DNA from: Oscillospiraceae bacterium
GTDB taxonomy: Bacteria > Bacillota > Clostridia > Oscillospirales > Oscillospiraceae
Assembly (NCBI GenBank): GCA_017440925.1
Contig: JAFSAP010000045.1
Span: forward strand, 1-57,815
Reading direction: 5' to 3'
DNA: 57,815 nt
The notes under the pieces were generated by a model. It did not search any database. It was not told the DNA's origin and was given only the letters and a program-made list of their open reading frames with translations. The translations under genes were made by a program, and so were the position numbers. Shown in pieces: positions 39,371 through 46,421 of the stretch; the first letter of the stretch is position 1; each line of letters starts with the position of its first letter.

Positions 39371-39853
39371 ATGAAACGCTTGGTCTGGATCGTGGCAGCG
39401 GCTGTTGCCATCATCATAGCCGGGGTGGTACTTTGCGTACCTTTGATTGAAAATTACGAACCGGAAGTGCAGTATTATTCCAGCGGCTATGCAAACACAA
39501 AAGGGATCCTTCGGGGCCTGTGCACCGGAGAGATTTCAGAATGCTACAGTGTGATCTATAACGATCCGAAGGATCATGGAAACATTCATCCGCAGTACGT
39601 GTCTCCGGAACTTCCGGAGAAGCTGGAAAGCTACTGCCAGATCATAGACGGACGGCATTACAAACACACGGCGGCCATGGACTATACGCTGGAGGGAGAA
39701 TACCCTGACCCGCCCTATACGGAAACCAGCTATATGGAGATCATCCTGGAGGATGATACGGTGCTGTATGCCACTGTAGTCTTTCAGCAGAATATAGATG
39801 GCTGCGGTGTTACGGATTTCGATCTGTATGAAGAATGCCCCTGGCAGGAATAA
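39371..39853 (+). CDS. Membrane-anchored protein of unknown function
   Basis: 160 aa. An N-terminal helix (residues 4-26) without a lipobox anchors it; the rest is extracellular, acidic and rich in Tyr (PEVQYYSSGYANTKG ... YPDPPYTETSYMEI). It lies 3 nt after the anti-sigma-like gene with GGAGGT overlapping that gene's end, so it is the third member of the ECF operon and may sense or mediate the envelope signal. No family recognised. Confidence 0.6.
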   Translation: MKRLVWIVAAAVAIIIAGVVLCVPLIENYEPEVQYYSSGYANTKGILRGLCTGEISECYSVIYNDPKDHGNIHPQYVSPELPEKLESYCQIIDGRHYKHTAAMDYTLEGEYPDPPYTETSYMEIILEDDTVLYATVVFQQNIDGCGVTDFDLYEECPWQE

Positions 39854-39897
39854 AGAAAAAACTTTTTGACGGTTACAAACAGAAGGGAAACCAAACG

Positions 39898-40683
39898 ATG
39901 GACAGTGTCAACAAAACGTTGTATATTCCCCTTTATGGAAAGGCCTTTGTCAGCAGAAAAGGGCTGTTTCTCCAGGATGAAAGTGCGGAAAGGATCTGGC
40001 AGGCCCAGGGATTTCCACTGAAGGGTAAAGCAGCATCCAAATGGCTGGCCTACAACATGGGCATGCGGGCTGCGGTGTTTGACCGGTGGACGGCAGAAAA
40101 ACTGGAAGAAAACCCCGGTGCAGTGGTGCTGCACATCGGCTGCGGACTGGATAGCAGGGTAGAGCGGGTGGCGCATAAGGGACACCTGTGGTTTGATGTG
40201 GATTTCCCCGAGGTCATTGCCGAGCGGAAAAACCATTTTTCCGAAAACGGAGAGGATCATATGCTGGGCGCGGATGTGCGGCAGCCGGAATGGCTGGAGG
40301 CGGTGCCGGACGGACAACCTGCCATTGTGGTGATGGAAGGCATCAGCATGTATTTGCAGCTTGCAGAGCTGCGGGAGCTGATGGGACGGCTGAACCGCCG
40401 GTTTGGACCGGTGCAGCTTCTGATGGATACCTATACGGTATTTGCTGCCAAGGCTTCCCGGTACAAAAATCCCATCAACGATGTGGGTGTTACCCAGGTG
40501 TATGGTATTGACAGCCCGGAGGAGCTGACGGGGGATACCGGATTCCGGTTCGTCCGGGAACGGGAACTGACACCGGAAGATCTGATCGCCCGGCTGCCCC
40601 GGCGGGAACAGCGGTTCTTCAGAACCATGTTTGCCGGAAAGCTGGCAAAAAAGATCTATCGGCTCTATGAATATAAAGCATAA
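39898..40683 (+). CDS. Leucine carboxyl methyltransferase-family SAM methyltransferase
   Basis: 261 aa. VVLHIGCGLDSRVERV near residue 76 is the SAM-binding block typical of the LCM (PPM1) family, followed by WFDVDFPEVIAERK and VMEGISMYL near residue 146. In bacteria, members methylate carboxyl or hydroxyl groups of small molecules. The ATG at 39898 follows AAGGGAAACC; it begins 44 nt after the ECF operon and could be read through from it. Substrate unknown. Confidence 0.85.
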   Translation: MDSVNKTLYIPLYGKAFVSRKGLFLQDESAERIWQAQGFPLKGKAASKWLAYNMGMRAAVFDRWTAEKLEENPGAVVLHIGCGLDSRVERVAHKGHLWFDVDFPEVIAERKNHFSENGEDHMLGADVRQPEWLEAVPDGQPAIVVMEGISMYLQLAELRELMGRLNRRFGPVQLLMDTYTVFAAKASRYKNPINDVGVTQVYGIDSPEELTGDTGFRFVRERELTPEDLIARLPRREQRFFRTMFAGKLAKKIYRLYEYKA

Positions 40684-40709
40684 AAACCGGGAGCCAGGCT
40701 CCCGGTTTT
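40683..40709. terminator. Bidirectional terminator between convergent genes
   Basis: AAAACCGGGAGCC (40683-40695) pairs with GGCTCCCGGTTTT (40697-40709), giving T-runs in both directions. Confidence 0.9.
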
Positions 40710-40714
40710 GCTAT

Positions 40715-41896
40715 TTATGTGATGCGCATTTCCTTTGCGGAAAAATAATGGATGCCGGAGATCAGTTGAGCCAGCATGGTCAGCAGCAAAAGCAGCCATA
40801 CAGGGATTAGCGCGGCAACGGAGGTGGCAAGAATGGTGCCGGTAAAATGCAGGATCATGCGCCAGGCATTGTAGGGACCTGCGACCTCAACAGGCACTGC
40901 CATACGCAGCAGAGAAGGCGCAGCGTAGTCCACCAGTGTTCGGCCAAAGAATACCAGACTGAACAGAATCAGAAACAGCGCGGGATTCGGGATCAGCATC
41001 AGCGGCAGCAGAAGAAAGGTGACGCTGCCTGCCAGCATAACGGTGCGGGGAGAGAGATAGCGGACGCTGAGGGCGAACAATCCGCAGCCCAGCAGCATGG
41101 CTGCAGACTGGACGGAAACAAGAGCGGTGGAAATGCTCTGACCATAGCCCAGATCCAGGGCAATGCCGGCCATGATGGTGGTGGTACCGTAGCCAAAACC
41201 CCGGAGCAAATTGGCGGGAATCATACGGTAAAACACCGGCCGCCGGAAGATGGACAGCAGATTCACCTTTCCGGTTTGGGAGGCGTGGGCCAGACTGGGC
41301 TGGGCGATGGGCTTCTGCAGAACATGGAGCAAAGCGCTGAGGCCCATCATAAAGAAGGAGATGACGCAGGCCCAGAGCATAAGCTGGGAATAGTCCATAC
41401 GGGATGCCAGCCGGGTGATGAGGAGGCCTGCTCCCAGGGAAATGAGGGAAGATACGATACCGCTGATGGCCAGCACAGTGCCGTAGTCCTTTGGGCCATA
41501 GATAAAGTAGGGAAGCTTATATTCACAGACGGTATACAGTGCAATGCACACCGACTGCAGCAGGCAGATCCCGGTCAGAATGGCGAAGGATGTAAAGGAA
41601 GTGGATTTCCAAAGGCACAGGGGGATGTACAGCAGGTACAATATGGCGTGAGGAACCTCACAGATGGCGGAACGTTTGATGACGCTTCCACGGTCGGCCC
41701 ACTGGGCGCAGAGGAAAGAGGTCAGAATGTTGGCAAGCTGGACGATGGTGGTATTGATGTAGATGAACTGGCTGGAGAAACCAAGGCTTGCAAGAAAGGT
41801 CTGCATGATGGGCCCGGTGCAGGCCAGCAGCGCAGCAGTGCGCAGGGCCAGGGCGAAAATGGAACGGAGTTTGTTGTTTTGCAGATGACGATCCAT
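40715..41896 (-). CDS. MFS transporter
   Basis: 393 aa with about twelve transmembrane segments. The N-terminal half (helices at about 15-35, 45-65 and onward) is joined by a cytoplasmic loop near residue 190 (QKPIAQPSLAHASQTGKVN) to the C-terminal half. FLCAQWADRGSVIKR resembles the MFS loop 2-3 motif. The ATG follows AGGAGA. Its promoter (41950-41978) carries an inverted repeat over the start of transcription. Substrate unknown. Confidence 0.82.
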   Translation of the reverse strand: MDRHLQNNKLRSIFALALRTAALLACTGPIMQTFLASLGFSSQFIYINTTIVQLANILTSFLCAQWADRGSVIKRSAICEVPHAILYLLYIPLCLWKSTSFTSFAILTGICLLQSVCIALYTVCEYKLPYFIYGPKDYGTVLAISGIVSSLISLGAGLLITRLASRMDYSQLMLWACVISFFMMGLSALLHVLQKPIAQPSLAHASQTGKVNLLSIFRRPVFYRMIPANLLRGFGYGTTTIMAGIALDLGYGQSISTALVSVQSAAMLLGCGLFALSVRYLSPRTVMLAGSVTFLLLPLMLIPNPALFLILFSLVFFGRTLVDYAAPSLLRMAVPVEVAGPYNAWRMILHFTGTILATSVAALIPVWLLLLLTMLAQLISGIHYFSAKEMRIT

Positions 41897-41920
41897 GATG
41901 TTCTCCTGCCAATTCCCAAA

Positions 41921-41947
41921 ATTTGCGCAGCTGGATTCTGCGCAAAT
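41921..41947. promoter_or_regulatory. Inverted repeat at the transcription start of the MFS gene (operator candidate)
   Basis: ATTTGCGCAG (41921-41930) and CTGCGCAAAT (41938-41947), a 10-bp perfect dyad with a 7-nt centre, just downstream of the leftward -10. Confidence 0.6.
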
Positions 41948-41949
41948 CT

Positions 41950-41978
41950 GTTATACTGTAAAAACAAGTATCCGTCAA
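41950..41978 (-). promoter_or_regulatory. Promoter of the MFS gene
   Basis: Reading leftward: TTGACG (41978-41973), 17-nt spacer, TATAAC (41955-41950). Confidence 0.7.
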
Positions 41979-41994
41979 TCGGAAAATGGGTTTT

Positions 41995-42543
41995 TCAAGG
42001 CTCGGGAAGACGGGAGATCAGACTGACTCCCTTTTCCTTCAGCCAGGCTTTTGCCTGGGGATACTCCGGCAGGAGCCGGGCCACTTCTGACCAGAAGGCG
42101 GGGGAATGGTTCATCTGCTTTCTGTGGCAGAGTTCATGTACAATGACATAATCCAGCACTTCTTCCGGTACCAGGGCCAGCAGACAGTTGAAGCTGAGAC
42201 TGCCTTTGCTGCTGCAGCTGCCCCAACGGGTATGCTGGCGGCGGACGGTGATCCGGCGATAGGTCACACCGGCTTTGGCAGCCCAAAAATCCACCCGCTC
42301 CGGCAGGGTATCTTTGGCCCACTGCACCATCTCCTGCAGCTGGGATTCTGAAAAGGGTGGCAGTACAGGCTCCTGAGCGATCCGGTTCAGATGGGCAGTG
42401 ATCCAGCCGGCTTTGCTTTCCACAAACTGCCGGATCTCCCGCTGGGACATCCGGGCAGGGCATCGGACGGTTATGTTCCCCGCCGGGGAGATCTGAATGG
42501 CAATGGTTTTCCGGCGGCTGCGGACAACAGCATATTCTATCAT
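41995..42543 (-). CDS. YgjP-like metallopeptidase domain protein (DUF45)
   Basis: 182 aa. RRKTIAIQISPAGNITVRCP at the start and WGSCSSKGSLSFNC near residue 107 are family blocks. VIVHELCH near residue 133 gives the HExxH zinc site, and the third ligand is probably the His in MNHSPAFW. It is a predicted zinc-dependent protease of the SprT/YgjP type, with unknown target. Its start overlaps the esterase stop by 4 nt (ATGA), so the two are coupled. Confidence 0.88.
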   Translation of the reverse strand: MIEYAVVRSRRKTIAIQISPAGNITVRCPARMSQREIRQFVESKAGWITAHLNRIAQEPVLPPFSESQLQEMVQWAKDTLPERVDFWAAKAGVTYRRITVRRQHTRWGSCSSKGSLSFNCLLALVPEEVLDYVIVHELCHRKQMNHSPAFWSEVARLLPEYPQAKAWLKEKGVSLISRLPEP

Positions 42544-43313
42544 TCCAGCCAGAGGAAATGCATGAAGCCGGGCACCAGCTTCTCCCAGTCAGCTTCACAG
42601 TGGCCGCCGCCCACCTGGCAGTGCAGCTTGACCGTGCATTTCTGCTTCCGCAGGAAATCGGAAACGGCTTTGTGGTTGTGATAAGTCTGACTGCTGCGGT
42701 CGCTGCGGTCGTGGTGGTCTTTCCGGGCTTCCCGGGTACCCCAGGACAGATAGATCCGGGTATCCGGACTGAGCGGACAGCTGCTGCGCAGGTCGTCAAA
42801 CAGGGGCCCCATGCAGAAACCCATGGCGGTGGAAACGCAGGCAGCTTTGGAAAACCACTGGTTATAGTGGACGGCAGCATACAGTGCCATGATGCCGCCC
42901 ATGCTGGAGCCGCCGATGGCGGTGCATTCCCGGAAGGGAATGGTGCGGTATTCCCGGTCGATCATGGGCTTGATCTCGTGAATGATCCAGTCCATGGTCG
43001 CCCCGCCCTGGGGGTCAAACTGGCCGAACCAGCCCTCAGAAGGGTAGGGCATGTATTCGCTGAGTCGTTCGTAGCCCTCATGACCGCATTCGATGCCCAC
43101 CAGGATCATAGGTTTGTCCCAGCTGAGCAGAAATTCCTGCATGCCCCAGGATTTACCGTAGGTGGCATCTTCGTCCCGGAACAGGTTGTGGCCGTCAAAA
43201 AAGTACATAACGGGATAGTGCTCCAGGCTATCATAATATCCCTCCGGCAGCCAGATATGCAGCATCCGGCCCACGCCTTTGGGAGAATAAATGAAGTCTC
43301 GTTTTACGATCAT
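42540..43313 (-). CDS. Esterase D-like alpha/beta hydrolase
   Basis: 257 aa. The nucleophile elbow is GGSSMGG near residue 121. YPVMYFFDGHNLF near residue 34 and LVGIECGHEGYERLSEY near residue 72 are typical of the esterase D/enterochelin-esterase family (PF00756). The catalytic His is probably in GGGHCEADW near residue 240. No signal peptide. The ATG at 43313 follows GAGGAGG by 7 nt. It is driven by the leftward promoter of element B, behind an attenuator. Confidence 0.87.
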   Translation of the reverse strand: MIVKRDFIYSPKGVGRMLHIWLPEGYYDSLEHYPVMYFFDGHNLFRDEDATYGKSWGMQEFLLSWDKPMILVGIECGHEGYERLSEYMPYPSEGWFGQFDPQGGATMDWIIHEIKPMIDREYRTIPFRECTAIGGSSMGGIMALYAAVHYNQWFSKAACVSTAMGFCMGPLFDDLRSSCPLSPDTRIYLSWGTREARKDHHDRSDRSSQTYHNHKAVSDFLRKQKCTVKLHCQVGGGHCEADWEKLVPGFMHFLWLE

Positions 43314-43335
43314 AGGGCGTCCTCCTCGTGTGATG

Positions 43336-43361
43336 AAAAAGGGGCGGTCAGATAGCCGCCC
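43336..43361 (-). promoter_or_regulatory. Attenuator in the leader of the esterase operon (element B)
   Basis: Read leftward: TATGTTGGG, then GGGCGG (43361-43356) pairs with CCGCCC (43347-43342), followed by CTTTTT. It ends 23 nt before the esterase start codon. Confidence 0.7.
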
Positions 43362-43370
43362 AACATATTC

Positions 43371-43400
43371 AGTATAGCAAATGGTATAGGCGAATGTCAA
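43371..43400 (-). promoter_or_regulatory. Leftward promoter of element B, driving the esterase operon
   Basis: Reading leftward: TTGACA (43400-43395), 18-nt spacer, TATACT (43376-43371). Confidence 0.75.
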
Positions 43401-43475
43401 TGGAAAATTGTATAAAACTCCTAACTTTATCGTTTTATACAAAAGAAACTTGTTTAGTTTATACAATATTCCGTC

Positions 43476-43504
43476 TTGCAAAAAGAAAAAACTTATGATA
43501 AAGT
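43476..43504 (+). promoter_or_regulatory. Rightward promoter of element B
   Basis: TTGCAA (43476-43481) preceded by ATATTCCGTC; -10 region TATGAT (43494-43499) or TAAAGT (43499-43504), followed by GTACAA. The exact -10 is uncertain. Confidence 0.5.
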
Positions 43505-43510
43505 AAGTAC

Positions 43511-44165
43511 AACAAAGAAATGAAAGAAAGCAAAGCAAAAAACAACAAAAATTCATTTCTTTGCAGACGCAAAAAAGAGAATCATTTTATAAAAATCGAA
43601 TATTCATAAGGATGTCAAAAGACAAAGTCAGAAAAGATTTTGAAAGAGAAAATCAAAAAGAAAAGTCAAATGAAAATATCCAAAAGATATGAAAAATGAC
43701 AGATCTAAAAGATGAGATCAGAAAAAATCCAATCAGACAAAGTCAAAAACATAACCAGTGAAAAAAGAAAAAATAAAATGAAAAATCAAAAATGCGTCGA
43801 AAAACGAAATCTTTCAAAAGCAGTAAACCGGCATATAAGCAGAGGTAGCTTATAAGAGGAAATAAAAGGCAAAGAAAAGAGCCGGAAAAAACAATTTGAA
43901 AGAAATCGTTAAGGTCTGGAGAAATATCTACAGATCAGAAAATGCTTCCACATCAGAAGCAAACATGGACAAACCTGAAAATCATAATATTTCAAAATAG
44001 AATTTCAAAAATGAAAATCAAAAAAGAAGAATTATGAAATAGGGAAATGTCCAAATTTAAGAAAGCGAGGTAACCAATGATGTTAGATAATAAGAATGAA
44101 CAGAAATGACCCTTGACTGTAAAAAAGTTCGAAAAGAACAACAGTCAAGGGTCATTTCTTTTTTC
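43511..44165 (+). ncRNA. Long A-rich RNA B of the repeated family
   Basis: About 655 nt without any usable reading frame. It starts after GTACAA with a 12-bp hairpin (43513-43524 with 43552-43563). The body, about 43565-44050, is dominated by A with very little T or C on this strand and repeated words such as GTCAAA and AGAAAA. The 3' part has GAAAGCGAGGTAACC, a 10-codon micro-ORF (MMLDNKNEQK, 44077-44109) and a 19-bp perfect terminator stem (44102-44120 with 44141-44159) followed by T6. The micro-ORF stop lies in the stem. I recognise no known RNA class. Confidence 0.6.
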
Positions 44166-44177
44166 TGTGTCAGGGCA

Positions 44178-44204
44178 GAAAAAACGGGTGGCCATTCGGC
44201 ACCC
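44178..44204 (-). promoter_or_regulatory. Terminator/attenuator of the leftward transcript of element C
   Basis: Read leftward: TTTGTTGGGGTG, hairpin GGGTGCC (44204-44198) with GGCCACCC (44193-44186, one bulge), then GTTTTTT. No leftward gene follows; the transcript would be only about 35 nt. Confidence 0.55.
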
Positions 44205-44214
44205 CAACAAATAC

Positions 44215-44243
44215 AGCATACCATATCCGGGAGCAAGTGTCAA
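44215..44243 (-). promoter_or_regulatory. Leftward promoter of element C
   Basis: Reading leftward: TTGACA (44243-44238), 17-nt spacer, TATGCT (44220-44215). Confidence 0.7.
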
Positions 44244-44318
44244 TATTCTTTTGCTGTAAAACGATGTTTTCGTAGGAATATACCATTTTCACGAAACTTT
44301 TTTGGGAAAGTTTCCGGA

Positions 44319-44347
44319 TTGCAAATTAGAGATGGCTGTGTTATTTT
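44319..44347 (+). promoter_or_regulatory. Rightward promoter of element C
   Basis: TTGCAA (44319-44324), 17-nt spacer, TATTTT (44342-44347), followed by GTACAA as in elements A and B. Confidence 0.55.
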
Positions 44348-44353
44348 ATAGGT

Positions 44354-44591
44354 ACAAAGATTCCTCCTCAAAAGAGGATCAAGGTGATACTTTCCAAATA
44401 TCTTCCGTTTAAATAAATTTGTAACACAAACAAAATGAATTGCCGGAGGAGTTCAAATTTCGTCATAGGAAAGGATCACCGGATTCTACAGAAAGCGAGG
44501 TTAACCAATGATGTTAGATACCAAGAGTGCACAGAAATAACCCTTGACTTGAATGTTTGAAAGAACAACAGGTCAAGGGTTATTTCTTTTG
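44354..44591 (+). ncRNA. Small RNA C of the repeated family
   Basis: About 238 nt. A 5' hairpin (GATTCCTC with GAGGATC, 44359-44379) follows GTACAAA. A later GGAGGAG could pair with the TCCTCC of that hairpin, an alternative fold. The 3' part is GAAAGCGAGGTTAACC, micro-ORF MMLDTKSAQK (44508-44540), and a 16-bp terminator stem (44533-44548 with 44572-44587) with an inner GTTT/GAAC stem and TTTT. It converges on the peptide deformylase gene. Confidence 0.6.
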
Positions 44592-44621
44592 ATGTTTGCC
44601 GCCGGAGGGCGGCTTTTTTCT

Positions 44622-45035
44622 TTATATCAGGATGCCATGACAATGGTCGATCTCGTGCTGGATGATTTGGGCTGTCCAGCCGGTAAAGGTTTTCAGCCGG
44701 GTCTGCAGGGCAGTGTTCTGATACCGCACTTTGATCTTCCGGAACCGCTTTGTTTTCCGGGGGCCGCCCAGCAGAGAGAGACAGCCCTCTTCCGCCGTAT
44801 ATGCTTCGCTGCAGCTGACGATTTCCGGATTCAGCATCACCATGTAGGTGCCATCGCAGTCGAAGGCGATGATGTTTTTGAGCACGCCGATCATGTTGGC
44901 TGCCATGCCTACACATTCTTCTTTATGGGCAGCCAGGGTATCCAGAAGATCCTGGGCAACAGCCAGGTCTTCTTTGCCGGCGGGTGTGGACTTTCGGGCC
45001 AGCAGAATGGGATCGTGTACAATGGGTTGGATCAT
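44622..45035 (-). CDS. def: Peptide deformylase
   Basis: 137 aa. It removes the formyl group from nascent proteins. All three motifs are present: GMAANMIG near residue 43 (usual form GxGxAAxQ; the Gln is replaced by Met), EGCLSL near residue 82 with the metal-binding Cys, and HEIDHCHG near residue 126. It is short and the altered first motif suggests a divergent, secondary deformylase. The ATG follows GAAAGGAA. The TraX-like gene ends 12 nt upstream, suggesting an operon. Confidence 0.85.
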   Translation of the reverse strand: MIQPIVHDPILLARKSTPAGKEDLAVAQDLLDTLAAHKEECVGMAANMIGVLKNIIAFDCDGTYMVMLNPEIVSCSEAYTAEEGCLSLLGGPRKTKRFRKIKVRYQNTALQTRLKTFTGWTAQIIQHEIDHCHGILI

Positions 45036-45047
45036 AGACAGTTCCTT

Positions 45048-45734
45048 TCAGTGAAGCAGCATGGTAATTCCTTGCAGGATCACCAGATGGACAGGATAGA
45101 AGATATAGAAAAAGTATTTCATATTCCCCTTGCCCCGTTTACCGGAGTAGGCCAGCAGCAGTGGCAGGGACAGCAGAGAATAGAACTGGATGCCGCGAAG
45201 ATCCAGGGCCAGAAGCATAAGCCCCACGCCAAGAAGGATTACGTTGACAGGGTGGCGGTCATATCCGGTCTTATGGGGAATGGCAGCGAAAACCGGCAGC
45301 ATACAGCCCCAAAAACCATAGTCGATGATGAACAACCGGTTCAGCACGAATACGGCAGCGATGGAGGCAGCAAAGACAAGGCTGGATGGGAGAGAACGCT
45401 GTTCCTTCCAGTTCTGCATGGCAAAGATTGTCAGAATCGAGAGGGAGAAGGTGATGAGGATGGAAAAATACAGGCTCCGGTCCACAAACCAATAGACCAC
45501 CTGGCAGACAGCACCCAGGCCGAATACCATACCAAAGTACTTTCCCCTGTTCCGGGTATATTTGCAGCCCTCTGCAATCATGTAGGCAAAAATGGGCAGC
45601 GCCAGCCGGCCCAGGATCCGGAAGAGAATCTGGTTTGGGAACAACATGAGGCCCATATGATCCAGGGTCATGAAAATAGCTGCCAGAATTTTCAAGGCAT
45701 TGCCGCTGAGAATGCGGCAGGAACGGTGGGACAT
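45048..45734 (-). CDS. TraX family membrane protein
   Basis: 228 aa with about seven hydrophobic segments. LKILAAIFMTLDHMGLMLFP near residue 14 and LGRLALPIFAYMIAEGCKYTRN near residue 41 are the TraX family signature. In the F plasmid TraX acetylates pilin; chromosomal Firmicute members have no known substrate. A closing FYIFYPVHLVIL segment is also typical. The ATG follows GGGGAGG by 8 nt. It lies upstream of the deformylase gene. No conjugation genes are present. Confidence 0.85.
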   Translation of the reverse strand: MSHRSCRILSGNALKILAAIFMTLDHMGLMLFPNQILFRILGRLALPIFAYMIAEGCKYTRNRGKYFGMVFGLGAVCQVVYWFVDRSLYFSILITFSLSILTIFAMQNWKEQRSLPSSLVFAASIAAVFVLNRLFIIDYGFWGCMLPVFAAIPHKTGYDRHPVNVILLGVGLMLLALDLRGIQFYSLLSLPLLLAYSGKRGKGNMKYFFYIFYPVHLVILQGITMLLH

Positions 45735-45792
45735 GGAGATACCTCCCCTTTCTTTGGAGTATTATACCATACCTGCGGCATATTACAAGCAC

Positions 45793-45821
45793 TTGCGCTT
45801 TTGAAAAACCGGGTGTATAAT
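45793..45821 (+). promoter_or_regulatory. Promoter of the YbaK-like gene
   Basis: TTGCGC (45793-45798), 17-nt spacer, TATAAT (45816-45821). It overlaps an ATG at 45820, which rules that ATG out as the start. Confidence 0.75.
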
Positions 45822-45849
45822 GGCGAAAACAGAAAAAAGGAGCTATGTT

Positions 45850-46383
45850 ATGGTATTGGTAGAGGGACGTCCGGCAGACTGCAGCGGACGGCTGGAAAAG
45901 GAAATACGGTCGTATGACCTGCTGGATGGCCTGGGGGTGCAGTATCAGCGCATTGACCATGAGGCGGCTATGACTATGGAAGCCTGCGCGGAAATCGACC
46001 GGGTACTGGATGCGGTTATCTGCAAGAATCTGCTGCTGTGCAACCGCCAGTGTACGGCATTTTATCTGCTGATGATTCCGGGTGACAAGGTGTTCAAAAC
46101 CTCGGAACTGTCCAAACAGATCGGTTCTTCCCGGCTCAGTTTTGCCAAGCCGGAATATATGGAACAGTTTCTGGATATCACACCCGGCTCTGTCAGCGTT
46201 CTGGGTCTGATGAATGACCATGAAAACCAGGTACAGCTGCTGATCGATGAAGATGTGCTGAAGGGGGAGTACTTTGGCTGCCACCCCTGTATCAACACCT
46301 CCTCCCTGCGGCTTCGGATCAGCGATCTTATGGAGAAGATCATTCCTGCCATGGGACATGAACCGAGACTGGTGAAACTGTAA
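45850..46383 (+). CDS. YbaK/ProX-type aminoacyl-tRNA deacylase
   Basis: 177 aa. The fold is that of the prolyl-tRNA synthetase editing domain: YQRIDHEAAMTMEACAEID near residue 27, the conserved Lys in AVICKNLLLCN near residue 55, and SVSVLGLMNDHENQVQLLID near residue 118. Such free-standing proteins hydrolyse mischarged tRNA (ProXp-ala type, PrdX). The ATG at 45850 follows AAGGAG by 8 nt. Single gene with its own promoter and terminator. Confidence 0.88.
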   Translation: MVLVEGRPADCSGRLEKEIRSYDLLDGLGVQYQRIDHEAAMTMEACAEIDRVLDAVICKNLLLCNRQCTAFYLLMIPGDKVFKTSELSKQIGSSRLSFAKPEYMEQFLDITPGSVSVLGLMNDHENQVQLLIDEDVLKGEYFGCHPCINTSSLRLRISDLMEKIIPAMGHEPRLVKL

Positions 46384-46417
46384 AAAACATCCCGAAGCGT
46401 TGCTTCGGGATGTTTTT
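46384..46417. terminator. Bidirectional terminator
   Basis: AAAACATCCCGAAGC (46384-46398) pairs with GCTTCGGGATGTTTT (46402-46416); T-runs in both directions. Shared with the leftward nitroreductase gene. Confidence 0.92.
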
Positions 46418-46421
46418 GCTA

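Noticed and set aside
43565..44050. A-rich stretch as a CRISPR array or a decayed gene
   Set aside because: There are no regularly spaced repeats of constant length, and no frame on either strand resembles a protein; the composition is simply A-rich.
44106..44351. 81-codon rightward frame spanning the end of RNA B and element C
   Set aside because: It reads through a perfect terminator and the promoters of element C, and has no ribosome site or recognisable protein pattern.
44434..44559. 41-codon frame across RNA C (starts MNCRRSSNF)
   Set aside because: The frame is interrupted in RNAs A and B at the conserved GAGGTTAACC segment, so it is not a shared feature of the family.
45048..45734. 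TraX gene as a sign of a conjugative element
   Set aside because: No relaxase, coupling protein or type IV secretion gene is present; chromosomal TraX homologs are common in Firmicutes.
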